NCBI GenBank assembly: GCA_035304345.1
Contig: DATGQE010000050.1
Coordinates: forward strand, 62,001 to 126,000
From: IDS-8 sp035304345
GTDB lineage: Bacteria; Pseudomonadota; Gammaproteobacteria; Steroidobacterales; Woeseiaceae
Length of the DNA: 64,000 nt
Direction: 5' to 3'
Made by a program: the position numbers and the translations under genes. Below, piece after piece: positions 54,258 to 63,305 of the stretch; position 1 is the stretch's first letter; each line of letters starts with the position of its first letter. The notes under the pieces are model-generated. The model ran no database searches, had not been told where the DNA came from, and worked only from the letters and a program-made list of their open reading frames with translations.

Positions 54258-55719
54258 GGGCACGGCCGAGGTCACCACCAGGGTCATGGTAACCGGCCGC
54301 ATGCGACGCGTGAGCCGCCTGCTGGTTACGCTCGCCGCCCTGCTGGCGGCGTCCAGCGGCGCCGCCGGTGAGCCGCGGACGGTCCTCGCGGCGATCGGCG
54401 TCGACGACGCGCACCTCCAGGCGGATTTCTGGGTGGCCGCGCTCGAGTCCCCGGACGAGGTGCTGATGCCGCGCGCGGCCATCGACGCGCAGAACGCCGA
54501 TCTCGTCGCGCGCGACCCTTCGCTGTACGATCTCGCCGCCCTGCCGGAGACGCTCTCGCGCGCGCAGGTGCTCGCCTGGATCGAGCGTCTCGCCGAGCCG
54601 CCCGCGGGGCCCCTGTTCGACGCCGCCGGCGAGCCGGTGCCCGCGGCGCGGCTCGAGGCACTGGTGCGGAATCGGGCGCTGGACGCGATCCCGGCGCGGC
54701 AGCCTGCCCGTTTCGGGCTCGTTGTCGTGCGGGCCGCGCTCAGGACGTTCCCGACCGACCTGCGCGTGTTCCGTTCGCCCGACGACCACGACATCGACCG
54801 GTTCCAGGAAAGCGCGCTGTTTCCCGGCACGCCGGTGCTGCTCGCGCACGAAAGCGCGGACGGCCGCTGGTGGTTCGTCGTATCGCCGCGCTACGCCGCC
54901 TGGATCGAGAAGCGCCACGTCGCCGAGGGCGCGCGCCGCGACGTGCTCGCCTGGCGCGAGAAGACGCCGTTCCGGATCATCACCGGGGCGCAGGTCGAGA
55001 CGGTGTTCACGCCCGAGCGCCCCGCCGTCTCCCGCGTCGTGCTCGACATGGGCGTCCGCGTGCCGGTCCTCGCCGACTGGCCGGCCGGCGAGCCGGTCAA
55101 CGGGCAGCACCCGTACACCGCGCACGTGATCGAGCTGCCGGTGCGCGGCGCCGACGGCGGGCTCGAGCTCGCTCCGGCGCTGCTGCCGCGGATCGCCGAC
55201 AGCGCGGCGGAATACCTGCCGCTCACCCGGGCCAACATCGTTCGCCAGGCCTTCAAGTTCCTGGGCGAGCGCTATGGCTGGGGCCATTCTTACGGCGGTC
55301 GGGACTGCTCGGGCTTCGTGTCCGAGGTGTACCGCAGCATGGGGGTGCTGCTGCCCCGCAATACCTCCGCCCAGAGCGTGAGCCCCGCCCTCGACAAGCG
55401 CCTGTTCACGCCCGCGGACTCCCGCGCCGAGCGCCTGGCGGCCGTCCGCTCGCTCGACGTCGGGCATCTCGTCTATATTCCCGGTCACGTGATGATGGTG
55501 GTGGGCACGGTCGACGGCGAGCCCTGGGTCATCCACGACACCACGGGATTCGGCCACGTCACACCGGAGGGCAGGCTCGTCAGGGTGCGCCTGAACGGTG
55601 TTTCGATCACGCCGCTCATGCCGCTCGCAGCGAACGAGACGGACCTGTACATCGATCGCATGACGAGCATCGTGCGCGTCGTTCCCGCTGCTCCAAAGGA
55701 AGCACCGCCGCCTTTATGA
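54250..55719 (+). CDS. exported SH3-NlpC/P60 peptidase (gamma-D-Glu-mDAP endopeptidase-like)
   Basis: 489 aa. After a basic N-terminus, a signal peptide (VSRLLVTLAALLAASSGAAG) directs export. Two bacterial SH3-like regions lie at about 150-310 (LRVFRSPDDHDIDRFQESALF; EKTPFRIITGAQVE). The NlpC/P60 domain has Cys353 (GGRDCSGFVSEVY), His413 (PGHVMMVVG) and His429 (VIHDTTG) as catalytic triad. Such enzymes cut between D-Glu and meso-DAP in stem peptides. The GTG start has GGAGGT six bases upstream and overlaps the DUF819 stop by 8 bp. Its stop overlaps the epimerase ATG (ATGA). Confidence 0.93.
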   Translation: MARGTAEVTTRVMVTGRMRRVSRLLVTLAALLAASSGAAGEPRTVLAAIGVDDAHLQADFWVAALESPDEVLMPRAAIDAQNADLVARDPSLYDLAALPETLSRAQVLAWIERLAEPPAGPLFDAAGEPVPAARLEALVRNRALDAIPARQPARFGLVVVRAALRTFPTDLRVFRSPDDHDIDRFQESALFPGTPVLLAHESADGRWWFVVSPRYAAWIEKRHVAEGARRDVLAWREKTPFRIITGAQVETVFTPERPAVSRVVLDMGVRVPVLADWPAGEPVNGQHPYTAHVIELPVRGADGGLELAPALLPRIADSAAEYLPLTRANIVRQAFKFLGERYGWGHSYGGRDCSGFVSEVYRSMGVLLPRNTSAQSVSPALDKRLFTPADSRAERLAAVRSLDVGHLVYIPGHVMMVVGTVDGEPWVIHDTTGFGHVTPEGRLVRVRLNGVSITPLMPLAANETDLYIDRMTSIVRVVPAAPKEAPPPL

Positions 55720-56816
55720 AAATTACAGACATCCGGTTCGGCATCCTGAGGGTGCCGCTCAAGACCCCGTTCAAGACCGCGCTCCGGACGGTCGACAAGA
55801 TCGAGGACATCGTGGTGATGATCACCACGGACACGGGGCAGACGGGCTACGGCGAGGCGCCGGCGACCGCGGTCATCACGGGCGACACCCACGGCTCCAT
55901 CGTCGAGGCGATCCGGCATTACATCTGGCCGCGCATCGCCGGCCACGACGTCGCCAACCTGAACCAGCTCACGCGGCTGATCCAGGGCGCGATGGAGAAG
56001 AACCTGAGCGCGAAGGCCGCGGTGGAGATCGCGCTCTACGATCTCTGGGGGCAGCTCTACGGCGCGCCGCTGTACAAGCTGCTCGGCGGCGGCGACCCGC
56101 TGATCACGACCGACATCACGATCAGCGTCGATTACATCGACAAGATGGTCGCCGACTCCCTGGCCGCCGTCGACCGCGGCTTCGAATCGCTCAAGATCAA
56201 GGTCGGGAAGGACATCGGGGTCGACATCGAGCGCGTGAAGGCCGTGTACGCGGCCGTGGAGGGCAGGGCGCTGCTCCGCCTCGACGTGAACCAGGGATGG
56301 ACGGCGAAGCAGGCCGTCTACGCGCTGCAGACGCTGGAGGATGCCGGCGTGCATCTCGAGCTCGTCGAGCAGCCCGTGAAGGCGCAGGATCTCGAAGGCA
56401 TGCGTTACGTCACCGAGCGCGTGCACACGCCGATCATGGCGGACGAGAGCGTGTTCGGGCCCACGGAGGTCGTCGAGCTCATCCGCATGCGTGCGGCGGA
56501 CATCATCAACATCAAGCTGATGAAGACCGGTGGCATTTCCAATGCCATCCGCATCGCCGACATCGCCTCGATGTACGGCGTCGAGTGCATGATCGGCTGC
56601 ATGCTGGAGACCAGCATCAGCGTCGCGGCGGCCGTGCACGTGGCGGTGGCCAAGTCGGACGCGATTACCAAGATCGATCTCGATGGGCCGTCGCTGTGCG
56701 CCTTCAACCCGATCGACGGCGGCGTGCTCTTCAACGACGCCGAGATCAGCGTGACCGACGCGCCGGGCCTCGGTATACGCGAGATCAGGGGACTGGAGCC
56801 GATCGACCAGGGCTAG
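55716..56816 (+). CDS. L-Ala-D/L-Glu (dipeptide) epimerase
   Basis: 366 aa, enolase superfamily, muconate-lactonizing subgroup. Catalytic KxK at Lys160/Lys162 (FESLKIKVG), metal ligands Asp190 (LDVNQG), Glu218 (LVEQP) and Asp243 (MADES), and the second lysine Lys267 in NIKLMKTGG. The C-terminal DLDGP (Asp321, Asp323) is the motif that holds the dipeptide amino group in characterised L-Ala-D/L-Glu epimerases, including the same numbering as I recall for the Bacillus enzyme. It converts L-Ala-D-Glu from murein to L-Ala-L-Glu. Translationally coupled to the NlpC/P60 gene and 9 bp before the RpiR gene. Confidence 0.94.
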   Translation: MKITDIRFGILRVPLKTPFKTALRTVDKIEDIVVMITTDTGQTGYGEAPATAVITGDTHGSIVEAIRHYIWPRIAGHDVANLNQLTRLIQGAMEKNLSAKAAVEIALYDLWGQLYGAPLYKLLGGGDPLITTDITISVDYIDKMVADSLAAVDRGFESLKIKVGKDIGVDIERVKAVYAAVEGRALLRLDVNQGWTAKQAVYALQTLEDAGVHLELVEQPVKAQDLEGMRYVTERVHTPIMADESVFGPTEVVELIRMRAADIINIKLMKTGGISNAIRIADIASMYGVECMIGCMLETSISVAAAVHVAVAKSDAITKIDLDGPSLCAFNPIDGGVLFNDAEISVTDAPGLGIREIRGLEPIDQG

Positions 56817-56825
56817 AAGACGGGA

Positions 56826-57674
56826 ATGTCACCGCTGCTCAAAATCCGCGCCGAGCGCGACCAGATGTCCGCCATCGAACGGCGCATCGCGGATTTCATT
56901 CTCGAGGAGCCGCACCTGCTGCGCGACTACTCGTCGCAGCAGCTCGCGAACGCGCTCAAGATCAGCCAGTCGAGCGTCGTCAAGTTCAGCCAGAAACTCG
57001 GTTTCAAGGGCTACCCGGATCTCAAGTACTCGATCGGCGAGTCGCTGGCCCGCGGCGACGGCGGCGACCGCGAGAGCCCCGCGGAGCCCGTGCACGACGA
57101 CCCGCACTCGGCGCTGGCGGAGAGCCTGTGGCACGCCAAGTCGCGTGCCGAGCAGGAGACGCGGCTGATCAACCCGCCGGACGGCATCGACGAGATCGCG
57201 GCCGCGATCGGCAACGCCGGCAAGGTGTTCATCATCGGGCTGGGCGAGGACGGCATACCGGCCCGTGCCTTCGCGATGCGCCTGTCGTTGCTCGACATCC
57301 TGACGGTCCACCATTTCGACACCGTGCTCATGACCTCGAGCATCGCGACCGCGAATGCCGAGGACGTCCTGGTGGTGTTCTCCGAGCACGGCCAGCTCCC
57401 GGCCCTGTGCCAGCTCGCGCGGGATTTCCGCGAGCGGAGCGCGCGGGTCGTCTCCGTCACCCGGCACACGGCGAACCCCCTCCGGGCGCATGCCGATTTC
57501 TCCCTGCTCGTGTCCGCGCACGACGACCGGCCCCACGTGGAGCCGCTGCTGTACCAGTCCGCGCTGCGGCACCTCCTCGACATCCTGTTCGTCATCCTCG
57601 CGGAGAACGGCAACGGGAGGCTGGACCGCTACGCCGCCAACATCGAGCGGATCCGCAATCTCTTCGACCCGTAG
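56826..57674 (+). CDS. MurR/RpiR family transcriptional regulator
   Basis: 282 aa. The N-terminal HTH_6 domain (residues about 1-77) reads SAIERRIADFILEEPHLLRDYS and LANALKISQSSVVKFSQKLGFKGYPDLK. A SIS sugar-phosphate-binding domain follows at about 115-255 (FIIGLGEDGIPARAFAMRLSL; VLVVFSEHGQLP). MurR of E. coli responds to MurNAc-6-phosphate, so a muropeptide-derived sugar or amino compound may be the effector here. Last gene of the plus-strand arm; it probably controls both arms from the shared 180-bp gap (inference). Confidence 0.9.
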   Translation: MSPLLKIRAERDQMSAIERRIADFILEEPHLLRDYSSQQLANALKISQSSVVKFSQKLGFKGYPDLKYSIGESLARGDGGDRESPAEPVHDDPHSALAESLWHAKSRAEQETRLINPPDGIDEIAAAIGNAGKVFIIGLGEDGIPARAFAMRLSLLDILTVHHFDTVLMTSSIATANAEDVLVVFSEHGQLPALCQLARDFRERSARVVSVTRHTANPLRAHADFSLLVSAHDDRPHVEPLLYQSALRHLLDILFVILAENGNGRLDRYAANIERIRNLFDP

Positions 57675-57735
57675 GTACGCCGCCCGGCCGGCCCGCGGGC
57701 GCTCCCGGCGGGCATTTCAATGGTATAAAGCGGCC

Positions 57736-58659
57736 ATGGGGAAGCTGCTGCGGGGAATCCTGGCCGGCGTGCTGCTGGCGGTGGCTGCTGCTCCGGCGGC
57801 GGCGGACGCGCCGGAAGCGCGCGATTTCGCGCGCATGGCGAAGGACGCGGCGGGGGCGCCGCGCGCGCTGCAGACCGCGATCGTGCGCTATGCGCCGGCC
57901 GGCGGCGGGCGCGACCTGACCGTCGACCTGATCGGCGCCGTCCACGTCGCGGACGCCGCGTACTATGCCGCGCTCAACGACCGCTTCGCCGGTTACGACG
58001 CGTTGCTGTTCGAGATGATCGTGCCCGGGGAGGAAGAGGGTGCACCCGGCGGTGAGGGCGGCGGGCTCGCCGTGATCTCGACCCTGCAGAACGGCATGAA
58101 GAACGCCCTGGGACTTTCCTACCAGCTCCACGAGATCGACTACGCGGCGCCCAACTTCGTGCACGCGGATCTGTCGACGCGCGGGCTGCGCGAGAGGATG
58201 CAGGATCGCAACGAGTCGCTCTACGTGTACTTCTGGCGCCTCGTGTTCGCTTCACTCGACGAGTACGCGAAGGACCCGCTCGGCATGCGCGACTGGCGGC
58301 TCATCGCGGCCATGATGCAGGGGCCGGAAAGCGACGCGCTCAAGATCGCCGTCGCCGGCGAGCTGCTCACGTCGCTGCAGGCTGGCGACGTGTTCGGCGG
58401 CCCGGAAGGCTCCGCGCTCATCGCGGCCCGCAACGAGCACGCGATCGGGGTCCTGCGCGAACAGATCGATGCCGGGGCGCGCCGCATCGGCATCTTCTAC
58501 GGCGTCGCCCACATGCCCGATTTCGACCGCCGCCTGCGCGAGCTCGATCTCGTCAGGACCGGGACGGAGTGGGTGGACGCGTGGCGCTTCGGCCAGGCGT
58601 CCACCGCGCCGGCTGGCGGGTCGGGTCAGAACGCCGCGTCGAATCCGACCAGGAAATAG
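57736..58659 (+). CDS. TraB/GumN (TIKI-like) family exported protein
   Basis: 307 aa with signal peptide (LLRGILAGVLLAVAAAPAAA). It has the two GxxH motifs of the TIKI/TraB/PrgY superfamily: GAVH at 67-70 (VDLIGAVHVADAAYY) and GVAH at 256-259 (IFYGVAHMPDF). The conserved acidic residue Glu93 (LLFEMI) and the ARNEHAI segment before the second motif also fit. TIKI proteins are metal-dependent peptidases; the bacterial relatives are poorly characterised. It follows the RpiR gene after 61 bp and overlaps the convergent haem-barrel gene by 34 bp. Whether it belongs to the wall-peptide locus is unclear. Confidence 0.82.
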   Translation: MGKLLRGILAGVLLAVAAAPAAADAPEARDFARMAKDAAGAPRALQTAIVRYAPAGGGRDLTVDLIGAVHVADAAYYAALNDRFAGYDALLFEMIVPGEEEGAPGGEGGGLAVISTLQNGMKNALGLSYQLHEIDYAAPNFVHADLSTRGLRERMQDRNESLYVYFWRLVFASLDEYAKDPLGMRDWRLIAAMMQGPESDALKIAVAGELLTSLQAGDVFGGPEGSALIAARNEHAIGVLREQIDAGARRIGIFYGVAHMPDFDRRLRELDLVRTGTEWVDAWRFGQASTAPAGGSGQNAASNPTRK

Positions 58660-59921
58660 TGCTCCCGGCCCAGGTGCCCGGTGAAGAACGGGCCCGAAGG
58701 CTCCCGTGTCGACAGGAAATCGACGTTGAGCTCGATCACGCCCTTCACGTTGCGCATGAAGTAGTAGGAGCTGCTCAACGTGAGGCTGTTCATGTCGATG
58801 CCCTCGAACACGGTGTTCGTGCCGTCGAAGTCCCCGGCGTCGGCGTAGTTGTAGAGCAGCGAATGGGTCCAGCGCTCGTTGCGCACCCAGTCGATGCCGG
58901 CGAACGCCCCGTGCCATTCGTAACTCGTGCCCGGGTCGAGGAAGCCGTCCCAGTCGTTCCACAGTCCCTGCGCGAACCAGTGAACGCCGTCCCGGAGCTC
59001 GCCGGCGAAGTCGAGGCCGAAGATGCGCTTGTCGGTATCGCGGTCACCGGTCAGCGTTCCGGCAGGGCCCGCGGCGTTGCGCTGCTTGCCCGAGAGCGCA
59101 AACAATCCCACCGCGACGTTGCCGACGTCGGTTCCCACCCGCCCGAAGATGGTCTTGGACGTGTCGTTGTCGAACAACCGGTCGGCGCGCCGGAAGCCGG
59201 GGCTGTTGATGCTCGCGTTGGCGTCGATACCGTTGCCGTTGACGAACCCGAGATCCACCTGCAACGGCCCGACCTCGCGCCCGAACAGGACACCGCGTTC
59301 ATACGTCACGCCGGCCATGCGATACAGCATGAAATCCTGGAACGTGAGCCGGACCTCGCGGGGGAACATCAGGTCGGAGACCTGGAACTGGCCCAGTTGC
59401 ATGCCGATGCCGGTATTGAACAGGTCGCCGTAGCTGAACCACGCATCCTCCACCACGACCTCGCCGTTGCCGCCCTTCTCGGCGAAGATGGCGTAGAAGT
59501 AGAAGCTGATCTGGTCGCTGAGCGGTGCGCTCGCGAGCAGCTTGATCAGGTACGGCGACTGAAAATCGGTGGAGGAATCCGCTTCCACCTCGCCGCTGAC
59601 GGGATCGATGGATTCGCCGTCACGGACCTGCACGAATCCCTGCGCACGGATGCCGACCGGCAGCTCCTTCGGCAGGTAGAGCCGGTCGTCTCCGAGATCG
59701 AGGCTCTGCTGCTTCCAGTTCGGCATGCGGAAATTCCACTCGTCAGCGAACATTTCACCTGCGGGACTCAAGCGGGGAAATGCCGAGTGACACGTCGAGC
59801 AGGAAACGTTGTAGGTGCGCGCAAAAGCCGGCATCGCATCCGCGGTCGTGAGGCACGCAAACTGGAGCCAGCCGAGGAACACGACAGGTAACATCCGACG
59901 CCAGCGGGTTTGCTCGAGCAT
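58626..59921 (-). CDS. outer membrane beta-barrel with N-terminal CxxCH haem site
   Basis: 431 aa from ATG 59921 with AGGAAGGAGA upstream. After a signal peptide, FARTYNVSCSTCHSAFPRLSPAGE carries a single c-type haem motif (CSTCH). The rest is a porin-like barrel of alternating hydrophobic strands, with LQVDLGFVNGNGIDAN and HYFLVGFDAAF at the end, whose terminal Phe is typical of outer membrane barrels. A haem on a porin suggests electron transfer across or at the outer membrane, or a haem-plugged pore. It lies on the same strand as the PepSY and TonB genes, 73 bp downstream. Confidence 0.85.
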   Translation of the reverse strand: MLEQTRWRRMLPVVFLGWLQFACLTTADAMPAFARTYNVSCSTCHSAFPRLSPAGEMFADEWNFRMPNWKQQSLDLGDDRLYLPKELPVGIRAQGFVQVRDGESIDPVSGEVEADSSTDFQSPYLIKLLASAPLSDQISFYFYAIFAEKGGNGEVVVEDAWFSYGDLFNTGIGMQLGQFQVSDLMFPREVRLTFQDFMLYRMAGVTYERGVLFGREVGPLQVDLGFVNGNGIDANASINSPGFRRADRLFDNDTSKTIFGRVGTDVGNVAVGLFALSGKQRNAAGPAGTLTGDRDTDKRIFGLDFAGELRDGVHWFAQGLWNDWDGFLDPGTSYEWHGAFAGIDWVRNERWTHSLLYNYADAGDFDGTNTVFEGIDMNSLTLSSSYYFMRNVKGVIELNVDFLSTREPSGPFFTGHLGREHYFLVGFDAAF

Positions 59922-59994
59922 TGCAAGTCTCCTTCCTGGAAAGGTGATCAACGATGAACGACGCGGTCACGAATCCCTTCGCAGCGAAGCTGCA

Positions 59995-61077
59995 TCACTC
60001 CTTCCGGTGCCGGCTCGCATTCGCACGCCGGCGCCGAAATTGCCACCAGGTGACGGGGCCGGTGCCGGCCATCACCGCCAACGCCAGCCCGAGGGCCGCG
60101 GCAACCAGCCTGTAAGGCTCTCCACCGATTGTGGCTGAGTGCAGGGGATACAGCCATTGTGCCGCCCGCTCGCCAGGGGGCTGGCGCGTGGCATCCACCG
60201 CCGCGACGAGCGAGCCGTCGTTGCCGTTCACGAATGCCATGGAGCGGCCGTTCGGGTGGACCTCGCCGTGCTGTCGAAGGCGAAAGTAGTGTATTGCGCT
60301 GGCACCGGCAGGCGGATAGTAGGACATCAGTTGCGCGCCGGGTACCGCGGTGGCGGCCACTTCGATCACGGCGGCGTCGGCCATGCCGACCGGATGCTCG
60401 GCCGCGATCACGGGTGGCGTGACCGCCGGCACCGGGTCGCCCATCATGCCGTTCAGGAGCGCCCGGCTGGCGCCGTAGAACACGACTCCGGAGCCGGTGA
60501 CGGCAAACAGGACGATGAGCGGGCTCGCCAGGGCGCCGAGGTCACGGTGCAATGCGAGCAGGCTTGCACGGTGCAGCCTGCGGGGCGCGACCGACCTGAT
60601 GCTGAAACGCTTCCTTTGCGGCCACCACAGCACGAGCCCGCTCAATGCCATGAGCGCCGTGGCAAGGCCGATGATGCCCGCGATATTCCTGCCCGGCCGG
60701 CCCGCGAACAGGTTGATGTGCAGGTCCGTCAGGAACCCGAGCACGTCGGAAGCCCTGCTCCAGCGAGCGATGATCCTGCCGCCGTCCTGGCTGACCAGCG
60801 CCTCGCCGTCACCGAGGTAGACGTGGTACGCCGGCGTGCCGCTCCGCGGGAACTTGACCTGGCGTATCGCCTCGCCGGGAAACAGTTGCGCGATGCGGTC
60901 CAGCGACCGGGCGTGCTCCTCGACAGTGATGATCGCCGGCGGTTCGCGCAGCTCCGGGTAGCGCAGTCGCCAGAGATCCTCCTTGTACAGGAGCACCGTG
61001 CCCGAAAGCCCGAGCGCCGCCAGGAACAGCGAGAGGAAGAGCCCGGAATAAAGATGCAGCGAGCGGAGCCAGGGCAC
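59995..61077 (-). CDS. PepSY-associated transmembrane protein (PiuB-like)
   Basis: 360 aa. The topology fits PepSY_TM proteins: a first helix (LHLYSGLFLSLFLAALGLSGTVLLY), a PepSY-like periplasmic segment, further helices (IAGIIGLATALMALSGLVLWW; LASPLIVLFAVTGSGVVFYGA) and a last helix before RRRRANASRHRKE. Conserved His residues on helices (LHLY, LHINLF, LHRDLG, LHSATIGG) are probable haem/metal ligands. Such proteins act as ferric-siderophore or ferric-citrate reductases in the inner membrane. GTG start is 8 bp after the TonB receptor stop, so both are one operon. Confidence 0.88.
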   Translation of the reverse strand: MPWLRSLHLYSGLFLSLFLAALGLSGTVLLYKEDLWRLRYPELREPPAIITVEEHARSLDRIAQLFPGEAIRQVKFPRSGTPAYHVYLGDGEALVSQDGGRIIARWSRASDVLGFLTDLHINLFAGRPGRNIAGIIGLATALMALSGLVLWWPQRKRFSIRSVAPRRLHRASLLALHRDLGALASPLIVLFAVTGSGVVFYGASRALLNGMMGDPVPAVTPPVIAAEHPVGMADAAVIEVAATAVPGAQLMSYYPPAGASAIHYFRLRQHGEVHPNGRSMAFVNGNDGSLVAAVDATRQPPGERAAQWLYPLHSATIGGEPYRLVAAALGLALAVMAGTGPVTWWQFRRRRANASRHRKE

Positions 61078-61085
61078 GGTCCCAC

Positions 61086-63248
61086 CTAGAACTCGAAGTT
61101 CACGCGCGCCGTGAACGTCCTTCCGCGGCCCGGGAAATAGCGGTCGTCACGGTCGGTGCCGGCCTGGCCGAAGTACGTGATGTACTGCTCATCCAGCAGG
61201 TTGGAGACGCCGAACGTCAGCCGCCACGTGTCGAGATCCGCGACGAGGAGCGCATCCACGAGCGTATAGCCGTCGAACTCGGCCGTCGTGGCACCCGCGG
61301 CGTTGCGGAACGTCCGGTCCCGGTACGTGAACGCCTGCAGCCTGCCCGACCACCTGCCTCCGGGACGGACGTCGAACACGAGGTTGAGCCGGTCCGGCCC
61401 GATGTCGACGGCGCCCAGATCGGCGTCCACGGAGCCATCGCCGTCCGTGTCGAACTCCCCGTCCAGGTTGGCATACGCGAGGCTGACACCCAGCCACTCC
61501 GTCGGCTGCGCGGTCGCCCGGATTTCCCACCCGGTGATTTCCGTCTTCTCCCGGGAGACTTCGAAGATGCCGTCTGCGTTCGGGACCAGGCGCACCCCGA
61601 GATCCGTGGACGATTCGAACCATGCGAGCTGGAGCGATCCCCACTGCGCGTCGAGCTCCGCACCGATCTCGAAATTGTCCGTGACGACAGGCTCGAGATC
61701 GAGGAAGTCGTCGACGTCGGTGCCGGGCTGGGTCACTCCGCGGAGCACGCGCCCCACGTCCGGCATTGTGAACCCCTGGGAATACGTCCCGTACACGGTG
61801 AAGGCCTCCGTTGCATCGACGACGGCGCCGAAGTTGAAAAGCCCTTCGCTGAAGTCGGGCTTGCCGCCGTCGACGACGAGGACCATGAAATCGGGGCGGT
61901 TGCCGGCGAGCGTGGTGTAGGACGGAACGTCCAGCTCGGCGATTTCCCAGCGTCCGCCGCCCGTCAAGTGCAGCCAGTCCCCGGCATCGACGTCGAGCTG
62001 GATGAAGGGTGCATAGTTGTTGTAACGCGTCACCGGAACCCAGTTGCGACCGGTGAAGATCAACGACTGGAAGGTCTTGTCGCGCAGGTAGTCGAGGCCG
62101 ACGATGGCATCGAAAGGAGACCCGAACACGCCCTTCCAGCTCTGGGTGAGCCGGATGCCGAACTTCGTAGAGTTGTTCTCCGACTGGTCGAACAGCGTAC
62201 CGACGGGCGCGATCGCGGGATCCTGGAAGATCGCGAAATCGCCCCCTCCGAAGTTGCTCGAGAAATCCTGCAGGAACGCCTGGCTGGTGAAGCGGCCGCC
62301 CCAGAGGTCGAGGTGAGCATAGTTGAGGGTCATCGTCAGCACGTCGTTCTCGGCCGGCTCGCCGGGCGTCTGCCCCGGGACCGAGGTCACAGGTATGCCC
62401 GCTGCGCGGTTGCCCGGGACGGACACGAAGTCGTTGTCCATCTGCAGGTTGAACTTGTTGACCATGAGCTGGATGCGCTGGTTGTCCGTCGGCTCGAAGC
62501 CCAGCTTGCCGAAGAAGTTCCAAGTTCCGGAATCGGCGATGTCGCCTTGCGTCTCGTCGATACCCACGGGATTGCCGTCCCCGTCGTAGCCGAGACCGCG
62601 CTTCTCGAAGGTCACGGAGCCGGTCGCGTCGAAGCGGCCGAACCGCTGGCCGGCCAGGTAATGCGTGCGCCAGCCGAACCCGTCGCCGTGGAAACCGTCG
62701 TCCGTGGTCAAGCCGATCTCGGCGCGCTGCTCGAGCTCGCCGCTTCGTGGCGGGCTCACGGTGATGAAGTTGACGATCCCGCCGGTCGCGCCGAGGCCCT
62801 GGATCGCATTGGCACCGTGAATCACCTCGACCTTCTCGATGACCCCCATGTCGATCGTGAATCCGTCACGCGACCCGTCGCGCAACGGGTTGCTCTGCGG
62901 GACCCCGTCGATCAGGTACAGTGGCCGGCGGCCGCGGAACGACTCTCCCAGGCCGGTCAGCTTCTGGCGTGTCGGCGAATAGCTGGGCAGCAGGTTGGAC
63001 AACATGTCGGTCGGGCTCGTCGCGAGGGCCTGCTGGATCTCGATTTCCTCCAGCTCGATCCTGGTGACCTTGTTCGCGATCGCCTTGTCACTCTCGATGC
63101 CGCGCGTGGCGCTGACGATGATCTGCTCGAGCTCACTGCGGGCGCGTTCGGCAGGATCCTCGGACTGTGCTTCCGAACTCGTGGCGAAGGCGCCGAGCGC
63201 GCCGCCGACGGCGAGCGCGACGGCGGTTCGCATGGTACGTGTGAACAT
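61086..63248 (-). CDS. TonB-dependent receptor, siderophore/metal type
   Basis: 720 aa from the ATG with GGAGGGGG upstream. Signal peptide ends near SSEAQ; the TonB-box-like region is LEQIIVSATRGIESD. The plug reads PTDMLSNLLPSYSPTRQKLTG, RRPLYLIDGVPQSNPLRDGSR and VEKVEVIHG-type residues, with GATGGIVNFITVSPP. The 22-strand barrel ends YFPGRGRTFTARVNFEF. Compared with the other two receptors it is shorter and closer to siderophore receptors. It is followed by a PepSY protein and preceded, 57 bp upstream, by a C45 acyltransferase gene. The trio looks like an iron-uptake operon. Confidence 0.93.
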   Translation of the reverse strand: MFTRTMRTAVALAVGGALGAFATSSEAQSEDPAERARSELEQIIVSATRGIESDKAIANKVTRIELEEIEIQQALATSPTDMLSNLLPSYSPTRQKLTGLGESFRGRRPLYLIDGVPQSNPLRDGSRDGFTIDMGVIEKVEVIHGANAIQGLGATGGIVNFITVSPPRSGELEQRAEIGLTTDDGFHGDGFGWRTHYLAGQRFGRFDATGSVTFEKRGLGYDGDGNPVGIDETQGDIADSGTWNFFGKLGFEPTDNQRIQLMVNKFNLQMDNDFVSVPGNRAAGIPVTSVPGQTPGEPAENDVLTMTLNYAHLDLWGGRFTSQAFLQDFSSNFGGGDFAIFQDPAIAPVGTLFDQSENNSTKFGIRLTQSWKGVFGSPFDAIVGLDYLRDKTFQSLIFTGRNWVPVTRYNNYAPFIQLDVDAGDWLHLTGGGRWEIAELDVPSYTTLAGNRPDFMVLVVDGGKPDFSEGLFNFGAVVDATEAFTVYGTYSQGFTMPDVGRVLRGVTQPGTDVDDFLDLEPVVTDNFEIGAELDAQWGSLQLAWFESSTDLGVRLVPNADGIFEVSREKTEITGWEIRATAQPTEWLGVSLAYANLDGEFDTDGDGSVDADLGAVDIGPDRLNLVFDVRPGGRWSGRLQAFTYRDRTFRNAAGATTAEFDGYTLVDALLVADLDTWRLTFGVSNLLDEQYITYFGQAGTDRDDRYFPGRGRTFTARVNFEF

Positions 63249-63305
63249 GATTTCCCCCTCCAACTGCGCCGCGCGGTTCGCGACCTCGCGGCGAATGCTG
63301 CTGCG

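Noticed and set aside
57724..57729. TATAAA just before the TraB/GumN-like gene as a -10 box.
   Set aside because: It ends six bases before the ATG and has no -35 partner, so it would only work for a leaderless message; not enough support.
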